A stretch of DNA of 64,000 nucleotides from FEN-1099 sp964511015 (GTDB lineage: Bacteria; Lernaellota; Lernaellaia; Lernaellales; Lernaellaceae). Position numbers and translations under genes: made by a program. Of the stretch, positions 24,254 through 34,204 are shown piece after piece. Location: NCBI GenBank assembly GCA_964511015.1, contig CAZEDX010000014.1, positions 1-64,000 on the forward strand, written 5' to 3'. The notes beneath the pieces are model-generated. The model was given only the letters and a program-made list of their open reading frames with translations, made no database searches and was not told the DNA's origin. How positions within the stretch are numbered: position 1 is the first letter of the stretch; each line of letters starts with the position of its first letter.

Positions 24254-26200
24254 TCAGCCGTTACATCCGCCGCCGCCGTATACGCCGGTGTCGTTGTCGT
24301 CGTAGCCGATCAGGTCGTTGCCGTCGTCATCGTCATCGCCGCTGCTGCCGTCGTCATCATCGTCGTCATCGTCATCACCACCGGAATCGTCATCGGTATC
24401 GTCGTCATCGGCTCCCGCAGTGACCGTCAGTTCCACCTCGTCGGGCGTGGCGGCCCAGGCGCAATCGTAGACGGTCAGCCGGAAACGGTAGACGCCGATT
24501 ACGACCGGTTTGACGATCGGGTAGGCCGTGTCGGCTTCCTGAATCTCCAGGTCAACCGGCCCGTCAAGTTGTTCCCAATCGTAGATCAGCAGCGCGTTTT
24601 CCGGATCGTTGGACCCGCTGCCGTCGAGCATGACCGGCTGGCCGGCGGACGATTCCAGATCGTCTCCCGCATCGGCGATCGGCGGCTCGTTGACGTCGGG
24701 AGATAGAATCAGATACGCCATGCCAGACTCCACGCGAGCCGGGTCGGTCGCGTCGGCCGCGCGGGCGCCCAGCACCAGGTCGGCCGTGCCGGTGCCGTCG
24801 ACATCCGCCGTGGCTACCGCGAAGCCGAGCTGATCTTCCGTCGTCGCGGCCACCACCTTGTGCAACGGTGCGTCCGTCGCCAGATTGACATGGTGCTCCA
24901 ACGGGAAGTCATCGCTGCCGGCGATCACGTATACCAGCGCGCGCCCGGCGGTCAGGGTGCGCGGCGCGCCGATCACCAGATCCGCCGAGCAGTCGGCGTT
25001 CATGTCGCCGAAGGCCAGGGCGAAGCCGAAGCGTTCGCCCACCGTGGCGCCGGTGATGGTCACGTCGGCCGTCGCCAGACTGACCACGCTCGCCCACTCG
25101 GCGCGGCCGTAAACCACGAACACCTGTCCCTGGTTGCCTTTGGCCGGTACGTTTGGGGCGGACAAGGCCAGGTCGGTGGCGCCGTCGCCGTCGAAATCGC
25201 CGCAAGCGACCGCCAGGCCGAGGTTGTCGAGCTGGTCGGCCCATTCGAATTCGATGTCGGGCGGGTCGTTGGCCAGGTCGAGCGAGAGTTCGTCGGACAA
25301 CCACCGGCCGAAGATCGCGTAGACCGCGCCGTCGTTGCCTTCCTTGCCGCCCGGCAGCGGCAGCGATACGCCGGGCGCGCCGAGGATCAGATCGTCCTGG
25401 CCGTCGACGTTGATGTCGCCCAACGCCAGGCCGAGTCCGAGGCGCTGGCTGGTCGTGGCGCTGCTGATCTCGACGTCGGCCGTGACCGCGCGCAGGTCGA
25501 TTTCGGTGACCCAGTCGCCGCCGCGGAAGCCGAACACCTTGCCGGCCGCCGGGTGGCCGACGTCCTCATAGTTGGGGGCCGCGGCAAACAGGTCGGTCTT
25601 GCCGTCGCCGTCGAAGTCGCCCACCGCCACGCGAGCGCCGAACTGGCCGTCGGCCTTGGCGCCCCAGATGGTCACGTCGGCATCGGCAGCCTGCAGCGTA
25701 CCGGGCCACGTTTCGCCGCCGAAGTAGATCAGCACCACGCCGAGCAGCAGTTCGCCGTCCGGACCGGTCGCGCGCGGCGCGCCGATGGCCAGGTCGGCGA
25801 TGCCGTCGTCGTTGAGGTCGCCGATGGCGATGCTCGAACCGAGGTACTGCTCGGCGGCGCCCAGCACCACCACGTCGGCCGCGTCGGCAGATAGGTCGAG
25901 ATCGACACCCTGCACGCCTTGCCGCGAGAGCAACAAATACACGGCGCCGCGACGGTAGTTCACCGGCGCCAGGCCCATGCCGGGCGCGCCGAAGGCGAGG
26001 TCGGGCGAGCCGTCGCCGTCGAGATCGCCGGCGGCCACGGCATAGCCTAGATTGGCGTCGTCTTGCGGGCCGAGCAGGGTGGACGAAGCCGTGCCTGCCT
26101 CGGCCAGATCGAAGGTGTCGGCTACCGCCGGCGTTGCCGCCGCGAGCCACAAAACCGCCCAGGCCAGCGCGAAACACGATAGCCGAATCAAGCGCATCAT
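24254..26200 (-). CDS. FG-GAP (integrin-like) propeller protein with PKD domain and Asp-rich tail
   Basis: ATG 26200 overlaps the OmpA-like gene's stop (ATGA), so both form an operon. Signal peptide with core CFALAWAVLWLAAATPAVA. Seven FG-GAP repeats of about 65 residues follow, each with a calcium-binding D-x-[DN]-x-D-G-x-x-D-L loop (GDLDGDGSPDLAFGAP, GDFDGDGKTDLFAAAP, GDINVDGQDDLILGAP). Then a PKD-like domain (PIADAGDDLESSAGQPVMLD, YDWEQLDGP). The C terminus is Asp-rich and ends GGGGCNG, a variant of the GCGC ending of the neighbours. Predicted surface or periplasmic calcium-stabilised propeller. Confidence 0.85.
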   Translation of the reverse strand: MMRLIRLSCFALAWAVLWLAAATPAVADTFDLAEAGTASSTLLGPQDDANLGYAVAAGDLDGDGSPDLAFGAPGMGLAPVNYRRGAVYLLLSRQGVQGVDLDLSADAADVVVLGAAEQYLGSSIAIGDLNDDGIADLAIGAPRATGPDGELLLGVVLIYFGGETWPGTLQAADADVTIWGAKADGQFGARVAVGDFDGDGKTDLFAAAPNYEDVGHPAAGKVFGFRGGDWVTEIDLRAVTADVEISSATTSQRLGLGLALGDINVDGQDDLILGAPGVSLPLPGGKEGNDGAVYAIFGRWLSDELSLDLANDPPDIEFEWADQLDNLGLAVACGDFDGDGATDLALSAPNVPAKGNQGQVFVVYGRAEWASVVSLATADVTITGATVGERFGFALAFGDMNADCSADLVIGAPRTLTAGRALVYVIAGSDDFPLEHHVNLATDAPLHKVVAATTEDQLGFAVATADVDGTGTADLVLGARAADATDPARVESGMAYLILSPDVNEPPIADAGDDLESSAGQPVMLDGSGSNDPENALLIYDWEQLDGPVDLEIQEADTAYPIVKPVVIGVYRFRLTVYDCAWAATPDEVELTVTAGADDDDTDDDSGGDDDDDDDDDGSSGDDDDDGNDLIGYDDNDTGVYGGGGCNG

Positions 26201-27957
26201 TCCTCGGCCCCTCCCGGTTCTTCGGTGAGGATGAATTCCACACGCCGGTTGCGCTCGCGGCCCTCTTCGGTGTCGTTGGTCGCGATCGGACGGGTCTTGC
26301 CGAAGGCCCGCACTTCCAGGATCTGCGCGTCGATGCCGCGCCTGATCAGGTAGTCGCGCACGGCGTAGCCGCGGCGGCGCGAAAGTTCGAGGTTGTATTC
26401 GTCGCTGCCTTCCGCCGAACAGTGACCTTCGATCTCCACCCGCGTCGGCTTCAACGATTTGATCTGCACGGCGATATCGTCGAGCGTGGCATTGCTTTCC
26501 GGCCGCAGGACCGCGCTGTTCAGATCGAAGAAGATCTGTCCGCGCTTCACCAGCTTCTTGCGCAGGTGCACCGTCGCGGTGGTGATCTTGTCGGGCGCCA
26601 CGTCGACCGTAGTCATTACCGCCTCGTGCGCGGCGGCCTCGGCGGTGAAGGTTATGGCGCCCGGTTCGAGCGGCTGGCTGTACTCGCCGCTTTCCGTGGT
26701 GACGGTGTTCTCGCCCGGCTGGCCGGGGTTGAAGATGATCTTCGCCGGCAAGTGCGCGCCGGTGGCGGAGTCAAGCACGACGATGTTCAGGCGCGTCGGC
26801 GGTTTGTGCAGCACGATCGTCTCGATGGCCACCTGACCCGCGTTGACGTTCACCGACAGCACGCCGGTTTCGTAGTCGGGCCGCGAGGCGCGCGCGGTGT
26901 AGGTGCCGGGCGCCAGGTCGGTCAGCACGAACACGCCCTGCACGGTGCTGCCCATGCGCAGTTCGGGGCCTTCCAGCCCGATTTCCGCTTCCAACCGCTG
27001 GCCGTTTTCGTCCTGCACGACGATGCGCAGATCGCCGGCGCTGGGCGGGGGCGCGGCCACCGGCACCGGCTGGTAGTCGAGGCCGGCGAAGAGCCGGAAG
27101 TCGGGGCTGCCAACGCCGCTGGTCACGCCCGGTCCGCCGCCGGCCAGCAAGCGCAGTCCGCCGCCGAGCGCATAGCGGCCGACCAGGTCGAGTTCAAGCG
27201 GGCTGCCCGCGAAGCGGCGGCCGTTGTCGGATTCATAGGCCTCGCCATGCAGCTCGAGGCTCAGGTTGATGTTTTCCCACACGTCGCGCGTCAGCGCCGC
27301 GCCGAGCGGGAAGCCGTTGCGCACGCGCGTACCGAGCACGTCGGACCCGCCGCGGTAGTGCCAGCCGCCGTTCAGACCCAGCCGCACCCAGGCCAGGTCG
27401 ATTTCGTAGGTCGCCGTCAGACCGGCGGTGACGCGTCCCTCGCCGAGCAAGCGCGCGGCGTTGCCGGTGGGGAAGGTGATGAACGGGGTAACCGCCACGC
27501 CCATCGGCCAGATGCCTTCTTCGAGCAGGCGTACCTTGGCCGCGAGTCGCAGATCGCCCAGCGCCGCGCCCCACTGCCGCGTCGTCGCGTCATCCGCATT
27601 GCCCAGGTCGCCGAACGAGCGGCCGCGCGTGAGCAGGTGCACCGGCAGGCCCGCGCCGATGCTGACCATGTCGTGCACGCCGTAGCCGCCGAACGCGTCG
27701 AGCGTGAGCAGACTGTCGAGCACGCCGTTGGTCCGCTCGTTGTCGGTGCGGACCTCGACCGGCGCGTTGGCGTAGCCGAGCAGCGCCCCGGTCGCCCAAG
27801 CGCCCGGCAACAAGGTGCGCGCATCTTCAAAGGTGAGATAGCGTCCGCTGAAGTACGACGGTGTCAGCAGGTGAGCGTTGAACCCCTCCTGCGCCCAAAC
27901 CGCCGCGGGCGCCAGCAGACACAGCAACACAAACAACCACAACCGGCGGCGCGGCAC
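26197..27957 (-). CDS. OmpA-family peptidoglycan-binding outer-membrane protein
   Basis: GTG 27957 follows GGGAGG by nine bases and starts a clean signal peptide (PRRRLWLFVLLCLLAPAAVWA); the in-frame ATG 20 codons upstream is less likely. Residues about 25-320 are a barrel-like region (LLTLDAFGGYGVHDMVSIGAGLPVHL, FITFPTGNAARL, VRLGLNGGWHYRGG) of the kind seen in myxobacterial OmpA proteins. One or two carboxypeptidase-regulatory-like/PEGA domains follow (VFVLTDLAPGTYTARASRPDY). The C-terminal OmpA domain has FDLNSAVLRPES, VEIEGHCSAEGSDEYNLELS and RRRGYAVRDYLIRRG, including the Asp and Arg that bind diaminopimelate. Links outer membrane and cell wall. Confidence 0.9.
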   Translation of the reverse strand: MPRRRLWLFVLLCLLAPAAVWAQEGFNAHLLTPSYFSGRYLTFEDARTLLPGAWATGALLGYANAPVEVRTDNERTNGVLDSLLTLDAFGGYGVHDMVSIGAGLPVHLLTRGRSFGDLGNADDATTRQWGAALGDLRLAAKVRLLEEGIWPMGVAVTPFITFPTGNAARLLGEGRVTAGLTATYEIDLAWVRLGLNGGWHYRGGSDVLGTRVRNGFPLGAALTRDVWENINLSLELHGEAYESDNGRRFAGSPLELDLVGRYALGGGLRLLAGGGPGVTSGVGSPDFRLFAGLDYQPVPVAAPPPSAGDLRIVVQDENGQRLEAEIGLEGPELRMGSTVQGVFVLTDLAPGTYTARASRPDYETGVLSVNVNAGQVAIETIVLHKPPTRLNIVVLDSATGAHLPAKIIFNPGQPGENTVTTESGEYSQPLEPGAITFTAEAAAHEAVMTTVDVAPDKITTATVHLRKKLVKRGQIFFDLNSAVLRPESNATLDDIAVQIKSLKPTRVEIEGHCSAEGSDEYNLELSRRRGYAVRDYLIRRGIDAQILEVRAFGKTRPIATNDTEEGRERNRRVEFILTEEPGGAEE

Positions 27958-28093
27958 GATATACCTCCCGCTTTCCCCGGCCGGGGAAACAGCGATTCTC
28001 CTTTTCGAGCCATTCAACAGGGTACCGGACGGCCAAACGATGTCAAGAACAAACCGCGAGATATGGCGGTCAGACAGGTCAAAATCTACCAGA

Positions 28094-28951
28094 TCATGGG
28101 GGTAGGTCGTCGGGTTGTAAAAGCTCTTTCAGGCCGAGATTTCGGATTGTATTCACCAGGTCGATCGCCAGTTGGATGGAACCCTTGTGATTGAGATGGC
28201 GGCTAGACCGGAGCCGCAGGATGGCCGGGGCGAAGATCTTGAACACCACGACCGGAACGGTGGCCGTTGCGCCGAGCTGCCGCAATCGATCCGGCATGCC
28301 CACGCTTTTTGGCGTACCGCCGTAAATAATGATCAACGGCACGCGGGCTCGTTCGGCCACCTTCACCATCTGTTGTGTGGCCGTGTACGTGTCCATGTTT
28401 CGCATGGTCGCCGGCGAGGGGCGGTTGATCTCGTAATTCAGAATCTGGGCCAGATGGCTGACCGCCAGCCATGGCCGCGCCGCATACACGTCGAGCGGAA
28501 TAGGCGGATCGTCGTCGTTATTGCTGAGCTGGAATACGATCAGCCGCGGCGGCAGTGCGGCACACCACTGCGCTGCCTGCAAGTAGCTCTGCCAGGCGTT
28601 GAAACCGGCCATGTCAAAGTTCATGACGGTGACGGTACCATTCAGGTCTGTTTCCAGAGCCGCCGGAAAGGTCTCGTCGTTGTTGACGCCTTAGCCGAAG
28701 GTCATGGAATCGCCGAAGCACAAGACGAGATGATGGTGTCGCACGCGTGGTTCGACATCGAGCCGGTTGCGACGTTCTCCCCACGAGCCGATTTGATAGC
28801 GCACGATGCGGTGGTCTTTTATCAATGTCGTGTAGTCGCAGCAGTCGGCATACGGTTGGGCGCGCCAGCCCAGCACCGGATCCCGCATGACCAGCGGACC
28901 GATATCGGGCAACAGCAGCGGCACGGCGCAATCGAGCGCAATCAACGCCAC
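28094..28951 (-). pseudogene. SGNH/GDSL hydrolase interrupted by one TAA
   Basis: One continuous reading frame runs from GTG 28951 to 28094, broken only at TAA 28691-28693. Upstream it encodes a membrane/signal segment (ALIALDCAVPLLLPDIGPLV), RDPVLGWRAQP and block I FGDSMTFG. Directly after the stop come GVNNDETFPAALE and MAGFNAWQSYLQAAQW, then RLIVFQLSNNDDD (block III-like) and HLNHKGSIQLAIDL (block V-like His). In this family the residue after GDSMTFG is normally Tyr (GYG), so a single TAC/TAT to TAA change explains the break. It is a recent pseudogene, a sequencing error, or a programmed read-through. ATG 28624 could give a C-terminal fragment lacking the catalytic Ser. Confidence 0.8.
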
Positions 28952-29035
28952 GGCGAGGGAGAATGCCGCTTTCCATCGGGTTTGCAGCCGAGTGGTCCGT
29001 CGCTGGATGGCGTCGTTCCTTTCCTTGTGGCGCGG

Positions 29036-30028
29036 TTACACGATGTAGCTGGCCCCCGCTTGCAGCACTTCGGTGCGGGCCCGGACCTGCCGCTCGATCC
29101 GGTCCAGCGCGAAATCACACGAGTCGTGTCCGGACAGCAGCAGGCGTTGCGGCCCCGCCTCGTTCAGGGCGGCGATGGCCGCGTCGAGATCCGCCACCGT
29201 GATCCGCTCCCACCACACCTTGCCGGTGCCGAGTATCTGTTGCAATTGGATGCCGGCGCGGGCGCCGCGCGATTCGGTCAGCGGAAAATGCAGCCCGCCG
29301 GCGAAGGTGTGAATCGGCACGGGCGACAGCCGCCGCACCAGCGCAAACAGCGCTTCGACGGTCTGGTGGCCGCAGCCGGTCAGCACGAACAACCCGCGGC
29401 CTTTGAGCCGCGCGACGATGGCTTGCTCGTCAGTCATCCCCATGAAGCACAACATGCGCGAGAGCGGGCCGGTCGAGGCGAAGCCGCCGGGCAGCAGTGT
29501 TGGCCGCTCGACTACCACCGGCTGCAGACCCGGCGCGTCGCTCGGCGCGGGCAGGTAGCAAGGCGTGCCGGGGCGCAAGACGATGTCCGGCGGCAGCGTT
29601 ACCCGTTTGGCGCGGGTGGCGGACAGGCCGCCCATGTGGTCCAGGTGCAGATGCGAGATGAGCACGGCGTCGATCGAATTCGCATCGATCGGCAAGCGTT
29701 GCCAGTTGTGGGAGAGGGCGGGGCGGTCGGGGCCGAAACCGACGTCCATCAACAGCGTGCCGCGTTCCGAACGCAGCAGATACGACACGCCGGCGTCGCC
29801 CAGGAACCCCGGCTCGTGGCGGTGATCCACCAGCACGGTGAGCTCGACGTGTTCCAACTCCGGCAACTCTAGCGGCGCGGCGGCGGCGAGACGTTCGTCG
29901 TTGCGCCGCGCGGCTTCGCCTTGTCCTTGATAAAACTTGCGCGCCTGCAGCGCCAGCACGGGGGCCAGCACCGGCGACGCCGCGGCCATGACCGGCCACC
30001 ACGCGGGGGAGATGCGAAAACGGGCCAT
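29036..30028 (-). CDS. metallo-beta-lactamase-fold hydrolase, membrane-anchored
   Basis: Start ATG 30028 with GGAGGAAA upstream. An N-terminal hydrophobic helix (PAWWPVMAAASPVLAPVLAL) precedes the hydrolase. The metal site SHLHLDHMGG (H-x-H-x-D-H) is complete. GVSYLLRSERGTLLMDVGFG and LTGCGHQTVEALFAL resemble the MJ0936-like subfamily annotated as 7,8-dihydropterin-6-methyl-4-(beta-D-ribofuranosyl)-aminobenzene-5'-phosphate synthase-like. FAGGLHFPL and LLSGHDSCDFAL supply the later His ligands. Substrate unknown. It is 17 bases downstream of the amylase gene on the same strand. Confidence 0.85.
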   Translation of the reverse strand: MARFRISPAWWPVMAAASPVLAPVLALQARKFYQGQGEAARRNDERLAAAAPLELPELEHVELTVLVDHRHEPGFLGDAGVSYLLRSERGTLLMDVGFGPDRPALSHNWQRLPIDANSIDAVLISHLHLDHMGGLSATRAKRVTLPPDIVLRPGTPCYLPAPSDAPGLQPVVVERPTLLPGGFASTGPLSRMLCFMGMTDEQAIVARLKGRGLFVLTGCGHQTVEALFALVRRLSPVPIHTFAGGLHFPLTESRGARAGIQLQQILGTGKVWWERITVADLDAAIAALNEAGPQRLLLSGHDSCDFALDRIERQVRARTEVLQAGASYIV

Positions 30029-30045
30029 CGGTATTGCTTTCCTCC

Positions 30046-31761
30046 TTACCCCAGAATCACGAACTGCATCGGCGCCAGCGGCAACTCGACGAAGAGCGAC
30101 TTGTTGTTCGGGTCGGGATGCGCCTGGATCGTTACCTCGCCCGTGTCGCCATAGAGGTAGCGCAAGCGGTCGCCGGCCTGGTGCAGGCCGTAGTCGACGA
30201 CCACGTGGTCGCAACGCGCGTCGGTGGTCGAGGTATTGAAGGCCACCAGCACTTCCTGGTCGGCCAGGATGCGCGAAAAGGCCAAGGTGCACGGGTGGCC
30301 GGTGGGCAGACCGAAGTCGGTTCCGTTGCCGGAGATCTCGCGGAAGTACATGCGCCCGAAACGCAGCGCCGGCTTCTCGCGGTTCACCTTGGCGATGGCC
30401 GCGATTTCGCGGTAGATGCGGCACTGCGGGTTGAGGTAGTTGCGCGTCGGGTTTTCCAGATCGAACATCGCCTCGCGCAGATACTCGTCGCCGCCGCCTT
30501 CGCCGGCGAAGCCCTGCTCGGTGCCGTAGTAGATGCACGGCGTGCCCAGTGCGCACAGTAGATAACCGATGCCGGCGATGACCTGCTCGTCGCACGTCTG
30601 CGCCGCGAAACGCATCTTGCGCTGCTGGCCGATCTGATCGTGATTGTCCAGGAACGTGACCAGGTAGCGCCCCAGTTCGCCGCGGCTGAGGCCCTGTTCC
30701 TTCAGCGCCTCGTAGCGCGCGATCAGATTGCCGGGTGGCACGAAGCCCTTGATCACGCCGGGCAGGGTCCAGAACAGCGGGAAGTCGAGCACCGACGACA
30801 GGCCGTAATAGATCGTCTTGTCACCGCGGAAGCCGGCCGTGTTGGGGCCGGTGTAGCGGTGGATGGCGTTATCGCCGGCGACCAGTTCGCCGTACAGGAA
30901 GAACTCGCGCTTGCCCAGCTTGTAGGCGTATTCGCGCATCGCCTGGGCGAAGCGGGCCACGGCCATGTCGCCCATGTGCTTGACCGCGTCCATGCGGTAG
31001 CCGTCGATGTCGGCCTCACGGATCCAGTAGCGGTGCACGGCGATCATGATCTCCTGTGTGACAATACCTTCGGGCGTTTCGTCGTTGTTCAGTCCCTTGA
31101 GGGTGACGAAGTCGCCCCACTGCGTTTCGGGCACCGCGTCCCACGCCCAGGGGCGAATTTGCCCGCGGCGGTGGAAGCGCGCCGGGTCGCGCAGTTCGAT
31201 CGGCACCGGATAGTGCGGATCGCGCCATTCGCCGATCTCATATTGGGCGCAGTCGTCGCGGAACCAGACCTCTTCGCCGTCGCGGTAGCGGAAGACATTG
31301 CCCGTGTGGTTGGCCACCGCGTCAAGGAAGACGCGCAGGCCGAGCTGATGCGCGCGGTCCACTAGCGCGATGAGGTCTTCTTTCGTGCCGAAGCGCGGAT
31401 CGATGTTCAGGTAGTTGCGCGTCGCATAGCCGTGGTAGCTGCCGCTGTTGCGGTTGGGCGCCTCGTCGTTTTCGAAGATCGGGCTCAGCCACACTGCCGT
31501 GCAGCCGAGGCCGGCGATGTAGTCGAGGTGCGCGGTCAGCCCCTTGAGCGTGCCGCCGCAGAAGCGCCGCAGTTGGTCGGGGTTGCCGCTGCCGCGCGAA
31601 CGCTGCTCGCCGACGACCGGCTGCCGTTTCAAGTCGTCATGGAAGCGATCGACCAGCACGAAGTAGATGAACTCCTCGCGCCATTCGCGGTCGCACGACC
31701 AGTACTTTTTGCCGGGTTTCGGAGACAGATCGATTTCCTTGATGGATCGCGGTCCAGACAT
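30046..31761 (-). CDS. GH13 alpha-amylase family glycosidase, cytoplasmic
   Basis: Start ATG 31761; no signal peptide (MSGPRSIKEIDLSPKPGKKY), so it acts inside the cell or in an export-independent way. The four GH13 regions are present: FLDAVANHTG (region I), GYRMDAVKHMG with the nucleophile Asp258, FLYGELVAGD with acid/base Glu292, and TFLDNHDQ with Asp375. FIYFVLVDRFHDD and GLGCTAVWLSPIFEN match alpha-amylase/cyclomaltodextrinase-type enzymes. Acts on alpha-1,4-glucans such as glycogen or maltodextrins. In frame, ATG 31791 is an alternative start, but it would fall inside the promoter. Confidence 0.93.
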   Translation of the reverse strand: MSGPRSIKEIDLSPKPGKKYWSCDREWREEFIYFVLVDRFHDDLKRQPVVGEQRSRGSGNPDQLRRFCGGTLKGLTAHLDYIAGLGCTAVWLSPIFENDEAPNRNSGSYHGYATRNYLNIDPRFGTKEDLIALVDRAHQLGLRVFLDAVANHTGNVFRYRDGEEVWFRDDCAQYEIGEWRDPHYPVPIELRDPARFHRRGQIRPWAWDAVPETQWGDFVTLKGLNNDETPEGIVTQEIMIAVHRYWIREADIDGYRMDAVKHMGDMAVARFAQAMREYAYKLGKREFFLYGELVAGDNAIHRYTGPNTAGFRGDKTIYYGLSSVLDFPLFWTLPGVIKGFVPPGNLIARYEALKEQGLSRGELGRYLVTFLDNHDQIGQQRKMRFAAQTCDEQVIAGIGYLLCALGTPCIYYGTEQGFAGEGGGDEYLREAMFDLENPTRNYLNPQCRIYREIAAIAKVNREKPALRFGRMYFREISGNGTDFGLPTGHPCTLAFSRILADQEVLVAFNTSTTDARCDHVVVDYGLHQAGDRLRYLYGDTGEVTIQAHPDPNNKSLFVELPLAPMQFVILG

Positions 31762-31789
31762 GATTGACCCCCCCAATGGATAGAATATC

Positions 31790-31818
31790 ATTGTATCCCC
31801 CCGGGCGGTGAACTTCAA
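31790..31818 (-). promoter_or_regulatory. promoter of the amylase operon
   Basis: On the - strand TTGAAG (complement of 31813-31818), 17-base spacer, TACAAT (complement of 31790-31795). It lies 28 bases before the ATG at 31761. The remaining intergenic bases up to 32119 hold no gene that I can see. Confidence 0.55.
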
Positions 31819-32119
31819 TCGTGGGAGAGCGAGCTTTCCCATTCGAACTGGCCGGCTGGTTGGATGTTCTGGACAACGTGGCGACTCAGGCTGATATCGC
31901 CACGATACGGGCCAATCATGGCCGCGCGACTTCCGCATCAAGTTTCGCCGGTCATTGGGGTTGTTACGCGACGGGAAACGGGGTCCGGCCTCCGTTTCCT
32001 TTTCGGGCGCCGTTTGCCGGCCGCCGCTCCCCTTGACGGCGCAGGCGCATTGAACGAAAAAGACAATATGCGGGGCTGGCTCAGCCCCTTTGCATTTGGT
32101 CAGGCAGGAGCGATACAAA

Positions 32120-34057
32120 TTGCCGGCAAAGCGTCCGCTTAAGATTACCGATACCACCCTCCGCGACGGGCACCAGAGCGCGCTGGCGACCCGCCTGCGG
32201 CTGCGCGACATGGAGCCGGTCGCCGAGTTGCTCGACTCGGTCGGCTTCCACTCGCTCGAGGTGTGGGGCGGCGCGACCTTCGACGTAGCCCACCGCTTCC
32301 TCGGCGAAGACCCGTGGGACCGCCTGCGTTGGATGAAAACCCGCGTCAAGAAGACGCCGCTCCAGATGCTGCTGCGCGGACAGAACCTGGTGGGCTACCG
32401 CAATTACGCCGACGACGTCGTGCGCGCGTTCTGCCACCACGCCGTCGAGTGCGGCATGGACATCTTCCGCGTGTTCGACGCGCTCAACGATCCGCGCAAC
32501 TGCGAGGCCTCGTTCAAGGCGCTGCAGGAAACCGGCGCGCACATCCAGGCGACCATCTGTTTCTCGCTGACCGAGCGGCGTGTCGGCGGCGAGGTTTTTC
32601 ATCTCGACTACTACCGGCGCAAGGCGAAGGAATTCGTCGAGCTCGGCGCGCACTCGCTGTGCCTGAAGGACATGGCCGGCATCCTGTCGCCGGACGACGC
32701 CTACCTGCTGGTGCGCGAGCTGAAGAAGATCGTCAAAGTGCCGCTGCACCTGCACACGCACTACACCGCGGGCACCGGCGGCATCGCGTACTGGAAGGCC
32801 ATTGAAGCGGGGGTGGATGTCATCGACTGCGCGCTCGCGCCCTTCGCGCTGCGCACCAGTCAGCCGGCGGCGGAACCCTTCGTCGCCGCGCTCGCCGGCA
32901 CCGATCGCGATACCGGTCTGAACCTCGATCTGCTGGCCAAGGCGGGCGACTATATCGAGTCGATCGCGCCGAAGTACCGTCACTTCCTGGACACGTCCAA
33001 AATGGCGGTCATCGATACCGGCGTGATCCGCCACCAGATCCCCGGCGGCATGATCTCCAACCTGGTCAATCAGCTCAAGCAGGCCGACGCGCTCGACCGC
33101 TTGCCCGAGGTGTACGCCGAGCTGCCGCGCACGCGAGCCGACCTCGGTTATCCGCCGCTGGTCACGCCGACCAGCCAGATTGTCGGCGTGCAGGCGGTAA
33201 TGAACGTTCTGGGCCGCCACCGCTACGAGATGGTCAGCCAGGAAGTGAAGGACTACTGCTTCGGCCTCTACGGCCGCCCGCCGGCGCCGATCAACAAGAA
33301 GGTGCAGGCCAAGGTGCTCAAGGGCTACGAGCGCGGCGAGAAGCCGATCACCTGCCGCCCGGCCGACGTGCTCGAACCCGAAATGGACAAGGCCGCCGAG
33401 GCGGTCAAGGACCTGGCCAAAGGCGTCGGCGACGTGTTGCTTTACGCGCTGTATCCGCGCACCGGGCTGGCGTTCCTGCGCTACAAATACGGGCTCGATC
33501 CGCAGCCGCCGGGCGAGCCGGCGAAAACGCTGGAAGACGTGCAGCGCGAGGATGCGCTGATCAAGAAGGCGCTGTCCGGCGAGCTGACCACCAAGACCTA
33601 CGCCGCCGATCTGAAGAACACGCGCACCTATCGCGTGGCGGTGGACGGCGAGGTGTTCGAAGTGGCCGTGGAGCTGACCCCGCCGGTGCCTGGCCCGGCC
33701 TCGCGTCCGGCCGCGCCGCCGCCAAGCGCACCGCCAAGCGCTCCCTCGCCGAAGCCGATGCCGACGCCCCACCAGAGCAACCTCAAGCCCGGGCGCCACA
33801 GCGGCATCCGGCGGGTGCAGACGATGGACGAGAACGAATCGTCCGGCACCTCGGTGCTGGCTCCGATGCCGGGCACCGTCGTGCGCTATCTGGTTGCAGT
33901 CGGCGAGACGGTCAAGAAGGGCCAGACGGTTGTCATCCTCGAAGCCATGAAAATGGAAAACGCCTTGCCCGCGCCGGCCGCCGGCACCGTCGCCGCCCTC
34001 GGCCCGCCCCCCGGGGCGAACGTGAAGCGGGGGGAAACCCTGGTGACGTTGGGGTAG
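32120..34057 (+). CDS. oxaloacetate decarboxylase/pyruvate carboxylase biotin-carrier subunit (OadA/PycB type)
   Basis: TTG start at 32120, nine bases after CAGGAG; the protein then begins PAKRPLKITDTTLRDGHQS as family members do. Residues about 1-280 form the carboxyltransferase TIM barrel with ITDTTLRDGHQS, FRVFDALND, KDMAGILSP and the metal-binding H-x-H in LHLHTHYTAG. Next come the PYC/OAD helical domain, a Pro/Ala-rich linker (about 540-565) and the biotinyl domain with EAMKMEN, biotinylated at Lys611. It transfers carboxylate between biotin and pyruvate/oxaloacetate or a similar 2-oxo acid. No biotin carboxylase or membrane beta subunit lies next to it. The last 72 bases have a diverged duplicate at 37112-37183. 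Confidence 0.9.
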   Translation: MPAKRPLKITDTTLRDGHQSALATRLRLRDMEPVAELLDSVGFHSLEVWGGATFDVAHRFLGEDPWDRLRWMKTRVKKTPLQMLLRGQNLVGYRNYADDVVRAFCHHAVECGMDIFRVFDALNDPRNCEASFKALQETGAHIQATICFSLTERRVGGEVFHLDYYRRKAKEFVELGAHSLCLKDMAGILSPDDAYLLVRELKKIVKVPLHLHTHYTAGTGGIAYWKAIEAGVDVIDCALAPFALRTSQPAAEPFVAALAGTDRDTGLNLDLLAKAGDYIESIAPKYRHFLDTSKMAVIDTGVIRHQIPGGMISNLVNQLKQADALDRLPEVYAELPRTRADLGYPPLVTPTSQIVGVQAVMNVLGRHRYEMVSQEVKDYCFGLYGRPPAPINKKVQAKVLKGYERGEKPITCRPADVLEPEMDKAAEAVKDLAKGVGDVLLYALYPRTGLAFLRYKYGLDPQPPGEPAKTLEDVQREDALIKKALSGELTTKTYAADLKNTRTYRVAVDGEVFEVAVELTPPVPGPASRPAAPPPSAPPSAPSPKPMPTPHQSNLKPGRHSGIRRVQTMDENESSGTSVLAPMPGTVVRYLVAVGETVKKGQTVVILEAMKMENALPAPAAGTVAALGPPPGANVKRGETLVTLG

Positions 34058-34204
34058 GGGCGAAAGCCACCCATCTGAAGCGGCGGAACACGTTCATCCC
34101 GAATTCGGGACGCACATTCCCTTTAACAACTTGAAAAAAAAGTATCATCGGCATCGGAATTAGCAAAGTAACGTACTACGCAACCATCTTGGAGGGAGGT
34201 TATC

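Noticed and set aside
26134..28194. 686-codon + strand open frame opposite the FG-GAP and OmpA genes
   Set aside because: Arg/Ala/Val-rich composition without signal or domain words; the - strand proteins are clearly real.
32081..33799. 572-codon open frame on the - strand opposite the carboxyltransferase gene
   Set aside because: Antisense shadow caused by high-GC codon bias; the + strand protein has complete family motifs and the - frame has none.
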